Source of the DNA: Sisyra terminalis
Taxonomy: Eukaryota > Arthropoda > Insecta > Neuroptera > Sisyridae
Direction of reading: 5' to 3'
Length of the DNA stretch: 64,000 nucleotides
Assembly (NCBI GenBank): GCA_958496175.1
Contig: OY292275.1
Location: 32,689,701 to 32,753,700 of the forward strand
The translations under genes and the position numbers were made by a program. The stretch's first letter is position 1; each line of letters starts with the position of its first letter. The notes below the pieces were generated by a model. It was not told the DNA's origin, ran no database searches, and saw only the letters and a list, made by a program, of their open reading frames with translations. Of this stretch, positions 62,068 through 64,000 are shown piece after piece.

Positions 62068-62627
62068 TAGATATTGTAATAACACTGCTAGTGCTATCTA
62101 CGTTTCAAATTTAAATAAAAAATTACGAATTATTATTATATAACGAACTATTTGAGGGAAATTGAAAATAATGAAACTAATTAAAATTGAATACATTTTC
62201 AAATTTGGTTTGTTATTTTTTATAATTAAACTCGTATAGTTAAAATGACTTACATTGAAAAAGAAAGTGCACTAATATCACGGTATTTTGAAACTTTTAT
62301 TTATAAAACTGTGGCAATAACACATTACAAATGAGTTCACTATCACTGAGGTATACAACTAAATGTGTAATAAGCGATCAATTAAAAATCATTGATGATC
62401 ACAACTCAGTAGGACCGACAGTGTTAAAAGAGCGGTTATTTTATTTCTTGTATTGTTACATTTCAAAAATTGAATTAAAATTTCGAAATGTAACTGTTGA
62501 TGTTACTTAAATTTTTAAAGTATCCATTATTGACTTAGCCGCAGTTTCCTTTATGTATTTCTTATTTTTAAAAGAACTCATTTTTTTTTAAATTAAGAGT
62601 GAGGGAAGAAGTTAAAAATACTTAATT

Positions 62628-62848
62628 CGGCTGAAGTCCTTCTTAGTGATATCAATATCAGGCAAAGTTCCATTTTCTACTATGTTCTTAATTTATTTCA
62701 CGAATAAATTGAGCCATAACGAAAATTGAGCAACAATAAAGAGAAAAACATACGATATCAGAATCAAAGTTTAAAGACTTAAATTAAAAATAAAGCAGAA
62801 AATGCAATGCTGCTAGATATTGATATCGTTAAAAGAGACTTAAGCCAA
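62628..62848 (-). mobile_element. Palindromic MITE family M, copy 11
   Basis: About 221 bp between two SINEs. The left arm is GATATCAATATCAGGCAAAG and the right arm is AATGCAATGCTGCTAGATAT followed by TGATATCG. The usual GACGTC and ACGTTGCC sites are mutated, so it is an older copy. The core is in the inverse orientation (GAGCCATAACGAAAATTGAG). Confidence 0.75.
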
Positions 62849-63127
62849 ATTTTTTAATAACAAAATAAAACCGACGAAAAATGGAACTGAAAAGCGAAAA
62901 TAAAAAAAAATGTTTAATCGGAGTATCTAAGTTCCCAAATTAATAAAACTAATTTTGGGTCGGCGCCAAATTATTAAACGCACAAGTTAATTATTTTAAG
63001 TATAGAATGATGACAATTGAAAGTCAATTTACTATACCCCGCGATTATATAGGAGACCTAGTATGAGTTTTGAACATTTTTTTTCTTTGAGTATTAATTT
63101 TATGTATTTTAATAATTTATAATCAAA

Positions 63128-63299
63128 GCCTACTGGTAGCCGAGTGGTTTAGGTGACCGCTCCAAAACTAGTAGGTAGTGGGTTCGATCCTCGTATCAAC
63201 CAAATTTTCAATATTTCTCGGTAACGGATTTAATTAACCCTAGAGTCGCTAAAGGACCTTAGTAGTTATAAAGCGACGATAAATAATAATTAAAAAAAA
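63128..63299 (+). mobile_element. tRNA-derived SINE family S, copy 5, with perfect 10-bp target duplication
   Basis: 172 bp. The head starts GCCTACTGGTAGCCGAGTGG, with A box at 63137-63148 and B box GGTTCGATCC at 63181-63190. The body has AACCAAATTTTCAATATTTC and CCCTAGAGTCGCTAAAGG. The tail is AAAGCGACGATAAATAATAA followed by A-rich sequence. TATAATCAAA occurs at 63118-63127 and 63300-63309, an exact duplication typical of target-primed insertion. It is the best-preserved copy, and pol III transcription is plausible. Confidence 0.93.
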
Positions 63300-63309
63300 T
63301 ATAATCAAA

Positions 63310-64000
63310 TCAATTTAGTTACCAAATATTTTAATAATTGTTATTGATTATTTGTTTGGCGCGCCGACTAAAAATTACTCAGTTTCATTGATTTTGGAAG
63401 CTTAATTATTTAGATTAAAACAGTTTTTTAATCTTTTCGATTTTTAGTTCCTTTTTTTGTTGGTTTTATTTTTTGTTAGAAAGTTTTTATTTTTCAATTT
63501 CTAGAAGCTGAGGTATACTGGCTACTACCTACTTAATTTGTTACCCTATACCGATTAGCCAACAAAATTTTAAAGTATGAATTTTCCGAAATTTTTTGCC
63601 AATCGATGGGAAATCGTTCGTAAAGGTTTGTGAAAGAAACCGTTTCGTTCGTGACAAAATAGTTTAGCGGTAATTAATTAATTACGAAAAATTAATTAAT
63701 TAGTCATTGATATAGTAAAATATTAAGAAAATAAGGTTTTTAGCAACATACAATGACAAAAATGTAGGAAAATTTAGGAAACTAAAAAAAATTAAATAAA
63801 ACTAAACAGAACCTCCTCCCCTCTCGAAAAGAAAAAGAAAGGCAATTATGAAATTATTTTTTTTCCTTAAATTTTATTTTCCTAAAATTTTCCAAAATAA
63901 TAAAAATCGTTACAAACGGTTTTCCACAATTTTCTTGGAGTGGAAAAATGCTAAAAATAATTTCAAATTAGAATACTTTTGTAAAATCCTTGAGAACTTC
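63310..64000. other. AT-rich right edge, nothing recognised
   Basis: No exon of the STK33-like gene or other feature could be identified. Confidence 0.4.

Overview
This window is nuclear DNA from an animal, most likely an insect or another arthropod. It is very AT-rich. Its protein genes are split by GT-AG introns, many only 50-70 bp long. A fossil piece of mitochondrial cox1 (4355-4590) reads through only with TGA as Trp, as in the invertebrate mitochondrial code. The exon models below were read by eye from splice sites, reading phase and family resemblance. No transcript evidence was available.

Layout, left to right. 1-7597 is gene-poor and holds palindromic MITEs, a hAT-like element, the cox1 insert and a 1-kb dispersed repeat. 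7598-9294 (+) is a DNAJC1-like ER J-protein. 10991-13577 (+) is a CFAP107-like axonemal protein, converging on a TMEM201/Samp1-like inner nuclear membrane protein at 13735-17745 (-). TMEM201 is divergent from YEATS4/GAS41 at 18365-20347 (+), which converges on a testis-specific-type kinase (TSSK) at 20491-21873 (-). 21874-26232 has no gene I can recognise. It does hold a TATA box with three heat-shock-element clusters, on the minus strand, and a SINE. 26233-29150 (+) is an SLC25A35-type mitochondrial carrier.

31061-44882 (-) is a GLUT-type sugar transporter whose first coding exon lies 9.8 kb upstream of the rest. That long intron carries several transposon copies and a hammerhead-ribozyme motif. 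48613-52606 (+) is UBE2G2 (ERAD E2), with a 3.3-kb last intron that holds a complex foldback repeat. 55273-56789 (+) is a prothymosin-alpha-like acidic nuclear protein. 58365-59621 (-) is the 3' part of an STK33-like kinase; no N-lobe exons were recognised before the right edge.

The genes do not form one pathway. DNAJC1 and UBE2G2 both work in ER protein quality control. CFAP107, TSSK and STK33 are sperm- or cilium-associated families. YEATS4 and prothymosin act on chromatin. The repeat fraction is the more distinctive part: eleven copies of one palindromic MITE family, five copies of a tRNA-derived SINE (one with a perfect 10-bp target duplication), hAT-like elements with recognisable 8-bp duplications, and an inverted pair of hammerhead motifs.
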